From assembly GCA_943914355.1 (NCBI GenBank), contig CALUBS010000022.1:1-37614 (forward strand): a stretch of DNA of 37,614 nt, given 5' to 3'. Of this stretch, positions 8,196 through 16,227 are shown piece after piece. Each line of letters starts with the position of its first letter. Positions within the stretch are counted from its first letter, which is position 1. The notes under the pieces were generated by a model that searched no databases, had not been told where the DNA came from, and saw only the letters and a program-made list of their open reading frames with translations. This stretch comes from an uncultured Corynebacterium sp. GTDB lineage: Bacteria > Actinomycetota > Actinomycetes > Mycobacteriales > Mycobacteriaceae. A program made the position numbers and the translations under genes.

Positions 8196-9127
8196 AAACC
8201 GCGCCCATCATGTTCTTTGGCGGCAAGGGCGGCGTGGGCAAGACCACCCTCGCCACAGCCACGGCCTTGTCCCTTTCCCAGGACCACAACGTGCTGTTGG
8301 TCTCCACGGATCCGGCGCACAACCTGGGGCATATCTTTGATGCCACGCTTTCCGATGCCCCCACTCACCTCACCCCATCCCTCTCCGCCATCGAGCTCGA
8401 TCCTGCCCAAGCCACCGAGGAACACCTCGCGACAGTGGGCGCCTCGATGCGCCGCTTCATGCCGGAGCACCTGCACAGCGAGGTAAAAAAGCACCTGGAT
8501 TTGGCCCGCCAATCCCCCGGCACGCAGGAGGCGGCGCTCTTAGAGCGCATGGCCACCTTGGTCGCAAACGCTAACGAGTATGACTACCTCATCTTCGATA
8601 CCGCCCCGTCCGGTCACACCTCCCGGCTGATGGCCCTGCCAGAAATCATGGCTGCCTATACCGATGGGCTGCTTGCCCGGCGCGAGAAGTCCGATAAATT
8701 CGGTTCATTGGTGCGCGGGATGTCCGCGGAATCCGGCACCGATAATGATCCGGTGGACCGGCGCAACCAGGAAATCCGCGCCACGCTCTTCCAGCGCCGC
8801 GAGCGCTTCGAGCACCTGCGCGCTGCGCTGACCTCGCAACACACCGTGTTTCATATCGTGCTCACCGCCGAGCGCCTGCCCGTCCTAGAATCCTCCGAGT
8901 TCCACGCGGATCTCACCGGCAATGGCGTGCGGGTTGGCTCCATGCTGGTCAACCGCCGCACGCCCGCGGTCCAAGGCGAGTTCTTGGCCTCCCGGCGCGC
9001 CGCCGAGGACGAGGCCCTGGCGCTCTTGCACGATAAGCTTCCCGATACCCCGGTCCACGAGATCCCCTGGCTCCCAGAAGAGGTGGGAAGCCCCGAAGCC
9101 GTGGCGCGGCTGGCGGAGCATCTATAG
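8186..9127 (+). CDS. ArsA/Get3 (TRC40)-related P-loop ATPase
   Basis: A 313-residue soluble ATPase with the deviant Walker A GGKGGVGKTT (12-21), the STDPAHNLG segment (40-48) and switch-II-like DTAPSGHT (138-145) of the ArsA/Get3 group. It has one ATPase unit, unlike two-unit ArsA pumps. The CxxC zinc dimerisation motif of eukaryotic Get3 is absent. No arsenic genes are nearby, so an arsenite role is unlikely. Co-translation with cstA and the Cys-Cys protein suggests energising, assembling or targeting that membrane system. GGAG (8174-8177) precedes the ATG by 8 nt. The ATG overlaps the last codons of the upstream gene: one frame reads Cys-Cys-stop, the other Met-Leu-Leu. Confidence 0.85.
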   Translation: MLLETAPIMFFGGKGGVGKTTLATATALSLSQDHNVLLVSTDPAHNLGHIFDATLSDAPTHLTPSLSAIELDPAQATEEHLATVGASMRRFMPEHLHSEVKKHLDLARQSPGTQEAALLERMATLVANANEYDYLIFDTAPSGHTSRLMALPEIMAAYTDGLLARREKSDKFGSLVRGMSAESGTDNDPVDRRNQEIRATLFQRRERFEHLRAALTSQHTVFHIVLTAERLPVLESSEFHADLTGNGVRVGSMLVNRRTPAVQGEFLASRRAAEDEALALLHDKLPDTPVHEIPWLPEEVGSPEAVARLAEHL

Positions 9128-9205
9128 CGATCTGGAGCGATCTCTAACGGCCCATCCAGCACCCAGCGACCTCGAGTGAGATCGGAGTCTGCTAAAACGG
9201 TGAAT

Positions 9206-10525
9206 ATGACTTTGCTCACCAATGACTTCCTGTCCCAATTGCGCGAGGAGGCTGCGGCGGACTCCCAGCTGCGCATCGCGCGCAATGCCATTACCAGCGT
9301 AGGGGTGGCCAAGGCGGCCCTCGACCGCGACCGCATTACCGCCCTCTACCCCACCACCGAGGTAAAACTCGATAGCCTCGGCGTCACCGACCAGATGCGA
9401 TCCGGACGCTGCTGGATGTTTGCCGCGCTCAACGTGTTCCGCCACCGCGCGGCCAAGGAGCTCAATATCGATGACTTTGAGTTTTCCTTTACCTACCTGC
9501 AGTACTTCGACAAACTAGAGCGCGCCAACTTCGCGCTCAACCAGCTGTTGGATCTCACCGAGGATGGCACCGACTGGGATGACCGCGACGTGGCTACTTC
9601 CCTCGAGCTCACAGGCGAAGACGGCGGCTGGTGGTCATTTTTCACCAACCTCGTGGACAAGTACGGCGCCGTCCCGGCTGAGGTCATGCCGGAGGTGCAC
9701 TCGTCCGGCCACACCGACCAGATGAACCGCGATATCGCCACCATCATCCGCCGCGCCGCGCACCGTGCGGTGGAAGGCGAGGGGGATCGCGGGGGCATTA
9801 TCAAGCAAGCCCGCACCGATATCCAACGCGTGCTCGCCATTCACCTGGGCACCCCGCCCGAGGAATTTACGTGGAGCTACCGCACCAAGGACGAGCAATT
9901 CTTCCGCGTGCATTCCACCCCGCGCGAGTTTGCGGATAAGTACCTGCCGAAGTTGGACGAGTACGTCGTGCTTGCCGATGACCCCCGTACCACCAACGAC
10001 AAGCACCGCTACTACACCAGCGCTGGAGTAAATAACCTCGCCGGTGGACAGGCCGCCGGTTACCTCAACGTCGATGTGGACGAGCTGCGCGCCGCCGCGC
10101 GCGCCAGCATCGAGGCCAGCGAACCGGTGTGGTTTAGCTGCGATGTCTCCCGCCAGTTCTCCTTCCAGAACGCCGTGTGGGACGAAGGCCTCGTTGATAC
10201 CGATGGCCTCTACGGCATCGATTCCACCATGAGCAAGGAGGAGCGCTTTACCTCCGGCGAATCTGCGCCCACCCACGCGATGGCGCTGACCGGAGTTGAT
10301 GGCGCACCCCGTGCATGGCGCGTGGAGAACTCCTGGGGCACCAAGCCACCGGGCAAAGACGACGCCGACGAGGTACCCGGCAAGGGCTTTGCCACGATGT
10401 CGGATGAATGGTTCGGCGAAAACGTCTTCCACATCGCCGTGCGCAAGAAATTCCTCACTTCCGAGCAGCAACAAGCACTAGAGACCGAGCCCGTTGAGCT
10501 TCCCTTCTGGGACCGGATGAACTAA
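9206..10525 (+). CDS. pepC: Aminopeptidase C (bleomycin hydrolase family C1), first copy
   Basis: A 439-residue cytoplasmic papain-fold aminopeptidase. The triad is visible as Cys69 in SGRCWMF, His357 in THAMALTG and Asn375 in VENSWG. PepC enzymes form hexameric barrels and trim N-terminal residues from peptides. The ATG at 9206 was chosen because the protein then aligns with the second copy; TAAAAC (9193-9198) could be a leaderless -10 box. In-frame GTG codons at 9200 and 9176 are alternatives. It follows the ATPase gene by 78 nt and precedes a paralogue by 13 nt. Against the second copy it has an insertion around KPPGKDDADEVPG before the C-terminal region. Confidence 0.92.
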   Translation: MTLLTNDFLSQLREEAAADSQLRIARNAITSVGVAKAALDRDRITALYPTTEVKLDSLGVTDQMRSGRCWMFAALNVFRHRAAKELNIDDFEFSFTYLQYFDKLERANFALNQLLDLTEDGTDWDDRDVATSLELTGEDGGWWSFFTNLVDKYGAVPAEVMPEVHSSGHTDQMNRDIATIIRRAAHRAVEGEGDRGGIIKQARTDIQRVLAIHLGTPPEEFTWSYRTKDEQFFRVHSTPREFADKYLPKLDEYVVLADDPRTTNDKHRYYTSAGVNNLAGGQAAGYLNVDVDELRAAARASIEASEPVWFSCDVSRQFSFQNAVWDEGLVDTDGLYGIDSTMSKEERFTSGESAPTHAMALTGVDGAPRAWRVENSWGTKPPGKDDADEVPGKGFATMSDEWFGENVFHIAVRKKFLTSEQQQALETEPVELPFWDRMN

Positions 10526-10538
10526 GGAGCATCGAAAA

Positions 10539-11840
10539 ATGAATGAGATTAATCCACAGGAAGTTCACACCACCAACTCCACCCTCACCAGCGAGCCGGC
10601 CATCAGGGCGGCGCGGAATGCGGTGGCGCAGGAGGGCATCGATAAGCTGAGCGTCGACCGCGACCTCGTGCGCGAGCTCACCACGGCGACCAGCCACAAG
10701 CTCGATAAGTGGGGCGCGGCCAACCAGAAGGCTTCTGGCCGCTGCTGGATTTTTGCGGGCCTGAATTCCCTGCGCGGTGACATCATGGACCGCACCAACA
10801 TCAAGGATTTCGAGCTTTCGCAGACCTACCTGTACTTCTACGACAAGCTGGAAAAGGCCAATTGGTTCCTCACCGCGGTAGACGAGCTCAAGGAGCGCGA
10901 TATTACGGACCGCACCTTGACCAAGCTCATGGATGACCCTATTGGCGATGGCGGCCAGTGGTCCATGTTCGTCTCGCTGGTGGAAAAGTACGGCGTGGTG
11001 CCCAAGTACGCCATGCCAGAGACCGCATCCTCTGAGTCCAGCGCCATGCTCAACCGCAACCTGCAGACCGTCCTGCGCCGCGCCTCCCACCAGATCCGCG
11101 CGGGCAAGTCTGGGGCACAGGAGCAGGCGCTTGCCGATGTCTACCGCATCCTCACCGCCAACCTCGGCCTCCCGCCCACAGAGTTCCAGTGGCAGTACCG
11201 CGATAAGGACGATAACTTCCACCGCGAGGGCACCTATACCCCGCAGGACTTCGCCCGCGAGTACCTCCCCAAGGACCTAGGCGAGTATGTCTGCGTGGTC
11301 AATGACCCGCGCAATTCCTACGGTGAGCTCTACACCGTGGACTACCTAGGCAACGTCGCCGGTGAAAAGGTCACCTACCTCAACGCCCCGGTTGAGGTAT
11401 TGCGCGATGCCACCCGCTCTGCCATCGAGGATGGCCAGCCCGTCTGGTTCGGCTGCGATAACAGCCAGCAATCCGATGCCGATAGCGGCGTCTGGGCCAA
11501 GCGCCTGCACGATTATGAGGGGCTGTATGGGGTGGAAATGGGCATCGAAAAGCCAGACCGCCTCCGCCTGCACGAGTCCTTGATGACGCATGCGATGGTC
11601 TTTACCGGCGCAGATGTTGCCGAGTCCGGCGAGGTCACCCGCTGGCGCGTGGAGAATTCCTGGGGCACCGAGAAGGGCGATAAGGGCTTTTGGACCATGG
11701 CCGATGACTGGTTTGACGAGTACGTCTTCGAAATCGCCGTCCACCCGTCCCGCCTGCCTGGGCAATACCAGGAAGCGCTCAAGTCCACCGAGATCACCAC
11801 CCTGCCGGCGTGGGATCCGATGGGCGCGCTGGCGAACTAA
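10539..11840 (+). CDS. pepC: Aminopeptidase C (bleomycin hydrolase family C1), second copy
   Basis: A 433-residue paralogue of the preceding gene. The triad is intact: Cys69 (SGRCWIF), His351 (THAMVFTG) and Asn373 (VENSWG). The ribosome site AAGGAG (10524-10529) begins in the stop codon of the first copy and lies 9 nt before the ATG, so the two are co-expressed. The copies share the segments around the catalytic residues but differ widely elsewhere (for example, residues 1-35 and the C-terminus). This is an old duplication or two separately acquired genes, not a recent tandem copy. Both are expected to act on cytoplasmic peptides, which fits if the upstream CstA system imports peptides. Confidence 0.92.
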   Translation: MNEINPQEVHTTNSTLTSEPAIRAARNAVAQEGIDKLSVDRDLVRELTTATSHKLDKWGAANQKASGRCWIFAGLNSLRGDIMDRTNIKDFELSQTYLYFYDKLEKANWFLTAVDELKERDITDRTLTKLMDDPIGDGGQWSMFVSLVEKYGVVPKYAMPETASSESSAMLNRNLQTVLRRASHQIRAGKSGAQEQALADVYRILTANLGLPPTEFQWQYRDKDDNFHREGTYTPQDFAREYLPKDLGEYVCVVNDPRNSYGELYTVDYLGNVAGEKVTYLNAPVEVLRDATRSAIEDGQPVWFGCDNSQQSDADSGVWAKRLHDYEGLYGVEMGIEKPDRLRLHESLMTHAMVFTGADVAESGEVTRWRVENSWGTEKGDKGFWTMADDWFDEYVFEIAVHPSRLPGQYQEALKSTEITTLPAWDPMGALAN

Positions 11841-11846
11841 CGCGGC

Positions 11847-11870
11847 GTGGTGCGGGGAGACCTGCACCAC
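11847..11870 (+). terminator. Weak hairpin after pepC
   Basis: GTGGTGC (11847-11853) and GCACCAC (11864-11870) form a 7-bp stem starting 6 nt after the pepC stop codon. The sequence after it is gaaaaatc, without a T-run, so this is at best a weak or factor-assisted terminator. Confidence 0.35.
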
Positions 11871-11962
11871 GAAAAATCGCGTCGCGGGAAGCAACGCAGC
11901 CACATCGGCGGACCTTACGGGGTCTTGCGGCGCGAGTCCTCCCGGCGCCCCGGTGTGCTCAT

Positions 11963-12020
11963 TTGCGTGGCGTGAAGCTGCGCTCGTTTGCGTGGCGTGA
12001 CGCGGTAGCCTCACGCCACG
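11963..12020. repeat. 13-bp direct repeat and 10-bp inverted repeat between converging genes
   Basis: ttgcgtggcgtga occurs at 11963-11975 and again at 11988-12000. The second copy pairs with tcacgccacg (12011-12020) as a perfect 10-bp stem (11991-12000 with 12011-12020) around a 10-nt loop. The right arm includes the stop codon of the minus-strand acetyltransferase gene. It may help end transcription of the large operon, although no T-run follows on either strand. Confidence 0.5.
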
Positions 12021-12622
12021 TGGCGGACGTACAGCATGCAGGTAAGGTCGCGGTCCTTATCGATGGAGATTTCCTTCTCCCCCACCCGCTCAAAACCGCG
12101 GGAATCGTAGAACTGATAGGTGCAGCCATCGTCGGTGTAGAGGTAAATATCCTTGCCGGGGTGGCGCTCCTCAAAGGCCTCGAGGAGCGCGGTGCCCACA
12201 CCCTTCACACCCGAGTTTGGGTCAGCGACGAGGAAGCCGATTTCACCATCCACGGTGTTTTCGGCCAAGTAGCTTAACAACATGTCCTCGTTCGCGGCAT
12301 CGTAGTCACCGCGGTGACCGCCAGGGCGCAGGCTGTTGAAGAGATCCACGGCCTTGACATAGGCCTTGCGCCACCACGGATACGGCAGCGCTGGTTCGCC
12401 TTTAATCGATGCCAAAATCACGCCGAGGAAACGCCCATCATCGGCATAGGCTGCCAAGATATCGGTGGCTTGGGCGCGCTCTAAATCCCAAAAATAACGG
12501 CCATAGGCACGCTCGAAGCGCGGGTTCTTCACAAACCAATGCAGGTGCATGCCTTCGATGGCAAACTCAATCGCCTTGGGTTCATCGCGCGGATCAAGGT
12601 CGCGGATGTGGATTTCGGTCAT
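12011..12622 (-). CDS. GNAT-family N-acetyltransferase
   Basis: A 203-residue protein with the acetyl-CoA binding motif of the GNAT fold, SGVKGVGTALLEAFEE (about 137-152), and the C-terminal strand-helix pattern FYDSRGFERVGEKEI. The N-terminal half contains aromatic-rich segments (LHWFVKNPRFERAYGRYFW) without a named specificity. The substrate is unknown. The ATG overlaps the panC stop codon by one base (TAATG on the minus strand), so it is translationally coupled to panC and is the last gene of the long operon. A link with coenzyme A metabolism through panC is possible but only inferred from position. Confidence 0.82.
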   Translation of the reverse strand: MTEIHIRDLDPRDEPKAIEFAIEGMHLHWFVKNPRFERAYGRYFWDLERAQATDILAAYADDGRFLGVILASIKGEPALPYPWWRKAYVKAVDLFNSLRPGGHRGDYDAANEDMLLSYLAENTVDGEIGFLVADPNSGVKGVGTALLEAFEERHPGKDIYLYTDDGCTYQFYDSRGFERVGEKEISIDKDRDLTCMLYVRHVA

Positions 12623-13509
12623 TAGTCCTCCGGGGATTGGTTTTGCTCGCGCTGCTTTTCTCGCTCGAGCTCGGCCTTAGCCTCGTGCTCTTCAATATTA
12701 GTGAAACCAATCCCCAGCGGCAGGCCAACGTTGTCAATTACTCTGACTCCGCCAATGGTGGCAGCGACCAGCAGGCGGGCATCGCCCTCGGCAGGCGGTT
12801 CGCCCAGATCGCGGCCGAGCAATTCTAAGTATTCCGGTTCTACTCCGGCGGCTTCTAGGACACCTGCGGCAACCTCGCGGACCTTTTCCGCGCCCGCCTC
12901 TGCGGCGTGTGCCCCAGCGGTAAGCGCGGCGGACAGGGCGGCTACATCCTCGCGCTTATCTTCAGGCACGCGCGTATTGCGCAGGCTCATCACTACGCCA
13001 TCGGGCATGCGCACGGCGGGAACGCCCTGCACACGAACCCCCAGGTGCAAGTCCTGCACCGCATGATGAATGGCCAAGAGCAGCTCGTAGTCCTTCTCAC
13101 CGATAAGCACATCGGTGGGCGATAGCGCCATCATCAGCGTGAGGTAAAGGGTGAGTTCGCCAGACAAATCGGGCTCTAAGCCTGCTGGGAAGTCTGCGGC
13201 GTCGCGAGGCGAGATTGTAATCCGGCGGCCATGCGGCCAGAGCTTCTCGGGAGTGTAATCCCAAATGACATCCACGCCCTCGGCGCGCAGGAGATCTACG
13301 TCCTCGCCGCGAGGCTCTTGGAGAGCCACGACGGTCACCGCGCCACGAATACGGCGGGCCGCTCGCACCAGCGCGATATGCCCTGCATGCACGCCGGTGG
13401 TCAGTGGTACGAAGGCCACGGGGCGACCGGTCTTGCGCAGGGCGCTTCCCACCATGCGGATGCGATCGACCTCGCTGACAACGGTGGCTTGTCCCATCTT
13501 CAAGCTCAT
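12622..13509 (-). CDS. panC: PanC-like pantoate--beta-alanine ligase, divergent
   Basis: A 295-residue adenylate-forming enzyme of the pantothenate synthetase family, which joins pantoate and beta-alanine. The nucleotide motif is HAGH (41-44), where most PanC proteins have MGALHEGH; here the preceding residues are TTGV. GEKDY (137-141) is kept and the usual SSRN is SLRN (175-178). The C-terminus adds a charged Glu/Lys/Gln tail. The ATG at 13509 was chosen for its AGGAGGA ribosome site and the ATGA overlap with the upstream stop. In mycobacteria this position holds panC followed by panD and coaX, both missing here. The family is clear. Whether it still makes pantothenate is less certain. Confidence 0.8.
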   Translation of the reverse strand: MSLKMGQATVVSEVDRIRMVGSALRKTGRPVAFVPLTTGVHAGHIALVRAARRIRGAVTVVALQEPRGEDVDLLRAEGVDVIWDYTPEKLWPHGRRITISPRDAADFPAGLEPDLSGELTLYLTLMMALSPTDVLIGEKDYELLLAIHHAVQDLHLGVRVQGVPAVRMPDGVVMSLRNTRVPEDKREDVAALSAALTAGAHAAEAGAEKVREVAAGVLEAAGVEPEYLELLGRDLGEPPAEGDARLLVAATIGGVRVIDNVGLPLGIGFTNIEEHEAKAELEREKQREQNQSPED

Positions 13510-14180
13510 CGGGATTCCTCCTGCAAGGCCCACATTTCTAATTCGGTGCGGTCTTCTACTTCGCCTAAGCGCCGAGCGGTTTCTAAGTAGTGGCGGCGCA
13601 TTCCGGGATCCGTGGCCCCGCGATAGGCCGCAATGATGTCCTCTGAATCGATGTCGAATTCGGACGGTGGAATCTCATCGAACTCGGCAAAGAAATTGGC
13701 TTCAACGGCAGCTGCTAGATGCAGGCGGCTAAGCATTTCTATGTAGTAGGAGCGGGCGGCGAAGGCGGGACGCTCGGCATCGGAAAGCGGCACTGCGTGC
13801 GCCCGGAATTCGCTCAATACGAAGTCAGCAATGCTCTCACCCAGCTCATCCAGCGTGGATACTGCCCAGCGCCCGCCTGCCATGGGCGCTATTGCCGCCA
13901 CGATGCAACCGTGAGTCTCCAGCGGATCGAGGCCTTGCACGCCCCGCGACAGGCAGGTATGGAAAGCGATCAGGCCCTTGTGCACGTGGTCCTCGACAAG
14001 CTCTACGGCAGCATCCAACCGTGTCTCACCCACCGCTAGAATCAACGCCTGGAAGGAGCCAAGCTCGGCCGGATCATCAAGCATCTCCACGGTATGGCCG
14101 GCGCGCTCCATGGCATTGGCTAGGGAAATCCCGGCAAGGCTGCGCCCGAAAAGGGCAACACGCATGCGCGGTGGACGCAT
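13506..14180 (-). CDS. Rossmann-fold / DUF2520-like dehydrogenase-related protein
   Basis: A 224-residue protein beginning with a Rossmann-type nucleotide-binding segment, MRVALFGRSLAGISLANAMERAG, then a helical C-terminal half. It corresponds in position and type to the Rossmann/DUF2520 protein encoded directly upstream of panC in mycobacteria (Rv3603c locus). The fold resembles ketopantoate reductase and 6-phosphogluconate dehydrogenase relatives, so a role next to pantoate metabolism is plausible but unproven. The ATG directly follows the stop codon of the preceding gene and has AAGGA upstream. Its TGA overlaps the panC ATG by four bases. Confidence 0.75.
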   Translation of the reverse strand: MRPPRMRVALFGRSLAGISLANAMERAGHTVEMLDDPAELGSFQALILAVGETRLDAAVELVEDHVHKGLIAFHTCLSRGVQGLDPLETHGCIVAAIAPMAGGRWAVSTLDELGESIADFVLSEFRAHAVPLSDAERPAFAARSYYIEMLSRLHLAAAVEANFFAEFDEIPPSEFDIDSEDIIAAYRGATDPGMRRHYLETARRLGEVEDRTELEMWALQEESR

Positions 14181-15266
14181 TTATTTATCCTTCTTCATCT
14201 GTGCCAATAGCTCCGAGACGGACACGGAACCATCGCGCTGCTCATCGCTGCGGCGGCGGCCACGGGTCTGCTGCTGGCGGCGCGTGGCCGCTTGCTTCTG
14301 TTCGCCGGCCACGTGGTGGCCCGAGCCCTTGTATTCCTCGCGCGCATCCTTGCCGGTGGTCTGCTGCGGGATGTTCTGGGTCACCGCATCGGAAGCCTGC
14401 TCAGCTGCGGTATCAGCCTCTGGCTTGCGGTGGCTACCGCGGGCGCCAGAGTGCGCCGCGCTGCCGGTTCCCGCGTGCTGGGATCCTTGGCGCTTGATGT
14501 CAGAATCTCCGCCCGAATCCCAGCGTACGGCCTGGAAGCTGCCGGTATCGAAGGAAACGTCCTTTGGCTTCTGGTCCGCGCTGGCTGGCGTGGGGGCATC
14601 GGCAAGCTGCTCGGCGTGGGCGGGCTTAGCGGCGTTATCGGTCCGGGAAGAGCTACGCTGCGCGCGGGTGTTTTCGCTGATGATGTCATTGAGCGGGTTG
14701 GAGTCCGCGTGCGCACCAGTTGGCTGATTGCCTAGGCGGCCGGCGATGGCATCGGCAGACGGCGCACCGGAAGACGCCTGCTCAAAGTCGACGTCTTCTT
14801 CCCGGTGGTGGGACGCCGCGGCGGTCTGTGCCTCCAGCTCCATGATGCGGCGCGCCTCCGCGTGCAAGGCGGCGGGCTCGTAGGTGAACTCGTGGCCGGA
14901 CAAATCCTCGATTTGCTTGCGGATAGAAGCGAGCTCGGTGCGGATCTCATCGAGGATCTGCTGATCCGGCAGCTCCTTGCCCTCGGCCGCGCGGGCCTGC
15001 TTAAGCTCCGCGCGGTGGGCGCGCTCCTGCAGCTCCAGCTTGGTCACGGATTCCTCGGCCTGGCGGCGGTAGCGCATCACCAAGAAAAAGCCCACTACCG
15101 CGGCCCACAGGGCGGCAATCAGCGCAATCTTGAGCGCCGCTGCCGAGCCGGAAATGAGCATGACGATGCTGGCGATAACGGCCAAGATGACGAGGGCGAT
15201 AATCCCAATTTGTCCCCAATCCGGCGAGGACGACGAATTTTTGGAAGAAGAGCGCGGCTGAGTCAT
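14181..15266 (-). CDS. DUF6779-type membrane-anchored protein with disordered tail
   Basis: A 361-residue protein with a Ser-rich N-terminus, two membrane segments (about 20-40 and 45-66) and a helical, probably coiled-coil region (about 68-150) rich in Glu, Arg and Gln. A long low-complexity stretch follows, ending in a basic patch RRQQQTRGRRRSDEQR and a short conserved-looking end VSVSELLAQMKKDK. Position and layout match the DUF6779 protein of the mycobacterial folK-panC cluster (Rv3604c locus). No catalytic motif is visible. A cell-envelope or division-associated scaffold is a guess. It starts 5 nt after the DUF3180 gene ends. Confidence 0.7.
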   Translation of the reverse strand: MTQPRSSSKNSSSSPDWGQIGIIALVILAVIASIVMLISGSAAALKIALIAALWAAVVGFFLVMRYRRQAEESVTKLELQERAHRAELKQARAAEGKELPDQQILDEIRTELASIRKQIEDLSGHEFTYEPAALHAEARRIMELEAQTAAASHHREEDVDFEQASSGAPSADAIAGRLGNQPTGAHADSNPLNDIISENTRAQRSSSRTDNAAKPAHAEQLADAPTPASADQKPKDVSFDTGSFQAVRWDSGGDSDIKRQGSQHAGTGSAAHSGARGSHRKPEADTAAEQASDAVTQNIPQQTTGKDAREEYKGSGHHVAGEQKQAATRRQQQTRGRRRSDEQRDGSVSVSELLAQMKKDK

Positions 15267-15271
15267 GTTCC

Positions 15272-15745
15272 CTAATGTACCGCTTGAAGCCCGTCCGGTG
15301 GCGGCGGGGTCTCGCAGTGTCGCTCCAATCGCAGGCCAGCCGCGGACATGACGATGCCGCCAATCGCGGATGCGAGCACTCCCACCAGATCATCAGAAGC
15401 CGCGACAAGGGTGCCCGCATTCGGGATGACGTAGACCGCCACTCCTGCATAGAGCCCGCCGACGATCGCACCCGTCCACGCCGAGGCCTTGCCCACCAGC
15501 ATAAACTGCGCGATGGTCATGGGATTAAGCTGCGAGTTATCCAACCCGATGCCGTGATCCTCATCGGTGGCCTTATCTACCTTCCAGGTAAGCCCCAAAC
15601 ACACCACCACCATGAGCCACAGCGTGGCTGAGACCGTGACTGGGATGGCCATCATGGAGCCATAAAAGCGCGTGGTGAGGATGGCCGCCGCGGCGGCCAT
15701 GAATACCCCTACGCCGATAAGCGCACCGAACGAGGTTCGTTTCAT
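15272..15745 (-). CDS. DUF3180 family membrane protein
   Basis: A 157-residue integral membrane protein with four predicted membrane segments: about 7-27, 31-53, 88-108 and 115-135. It begins MKRTSFGALIGVGVF and has the QLNPMTIAQFMLVGKASA stretch between segments two and three. DUF3180 proteins follow folK in actinobacteria (the Rv3605c position), and this matches. Function is unknown. The ATG overlaps the folK stop codon as ATGA. Confidence 0.82.
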   Translation of the reverse strand: MKRTSFGALIGVGVFMAAAAAILTTRFYGSMMAIPVTVSATLWLMVVVCLGLTWKVDKATDEDHGIGLDNSQLNPMTIAQFMLVGKASAWTGAIVGGLYAGVAVYVIPNAGTLVAASDDLVGVLASAIGGIVMSAAGLRLERHCETPPPPDGLQAVH

Positions 15746-16227
15746 AACTCCTCCATCAGGCCCAAGCGGTGGATATCGGCGGTCTCCTGCGGGTTCAATG
15801 CGGAAACCAGCGTGGAGACATCCTGCCCCTTCAACTTAGCAGCGCCATCGGCGGCTAACCAGGGAATAAGCACGAATGCGCGCTCGTGGGCAAAGGGGTG
15901 CGGGACGGTAAGTTCCGGATCGGAGGAGCTGTAGCCCTCAATATCGACGATGTCCACATCCAGCGTGCGCGGGCCCCAGTGGCGCACGCGCACGCGCTCT
16001 GCCGCTTCTTCCAGCTTCTGGCCGCGCCGTAAGAGCTCCAGCGGGCTCTCTTGGACGTCCACGATGAGCACCGCATTCAAAAATTCATCCTGGTCCGTTA
16101 CTCCCCACGGCGGGGTGGCATAGACGGGCGAGGCCGCCACGATGTCCTCACGGAACTCCGTAAACACCGTCCGCAAAAGCTCCACGCGGTCATCCATATT
16201 GGAGCCGATGGATAGTACCGCGCGCAT
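15742..16227 (-). CDS. folK: 6-hydroxymethyl-7,8-dihydropterin pyrophosphokinase
   Basis: A 161-residue enzyme that transfers pyrophosphate from ATP to 6-hydroxymethyl-dihydropterin, the step before FolP. It starts MRAVLSIGSNMDDR, has the substrate loop VYATPPWGV, and carries the family signature WGPRTLDVDIVDI (84-96) with its metal-binding aspartates. The normal FolK length is about 160 residues. Its ATG overlaps the folB stop codon (TAATG), so the folate genes are translationally coupled. Confidence 0.95.
   Translation of the reverse strand: MRAVLSIGSNMDDRVELLRTVFTEFREDIVAASPVYATPPWGVTDQDEFLNAVLIVDVQESPLELLRRGQKLEEAAERVRVRHWGPRTLDVDIVDIEGYSSSDPELTVPHPFAHERAFVLIPWLAADGAAKLKGQDVSTLVSALNPQETADIHRLGLMEEL

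Noticed and set aside
8186..9127. Arsenical pump ATPase (arsA)
   Set aside because: Only one ATPase unit is present and no arsB, arsC, arsD or arsR lies nearby; co-translation with cstA and the Cys-Cys protein points elsewhere.
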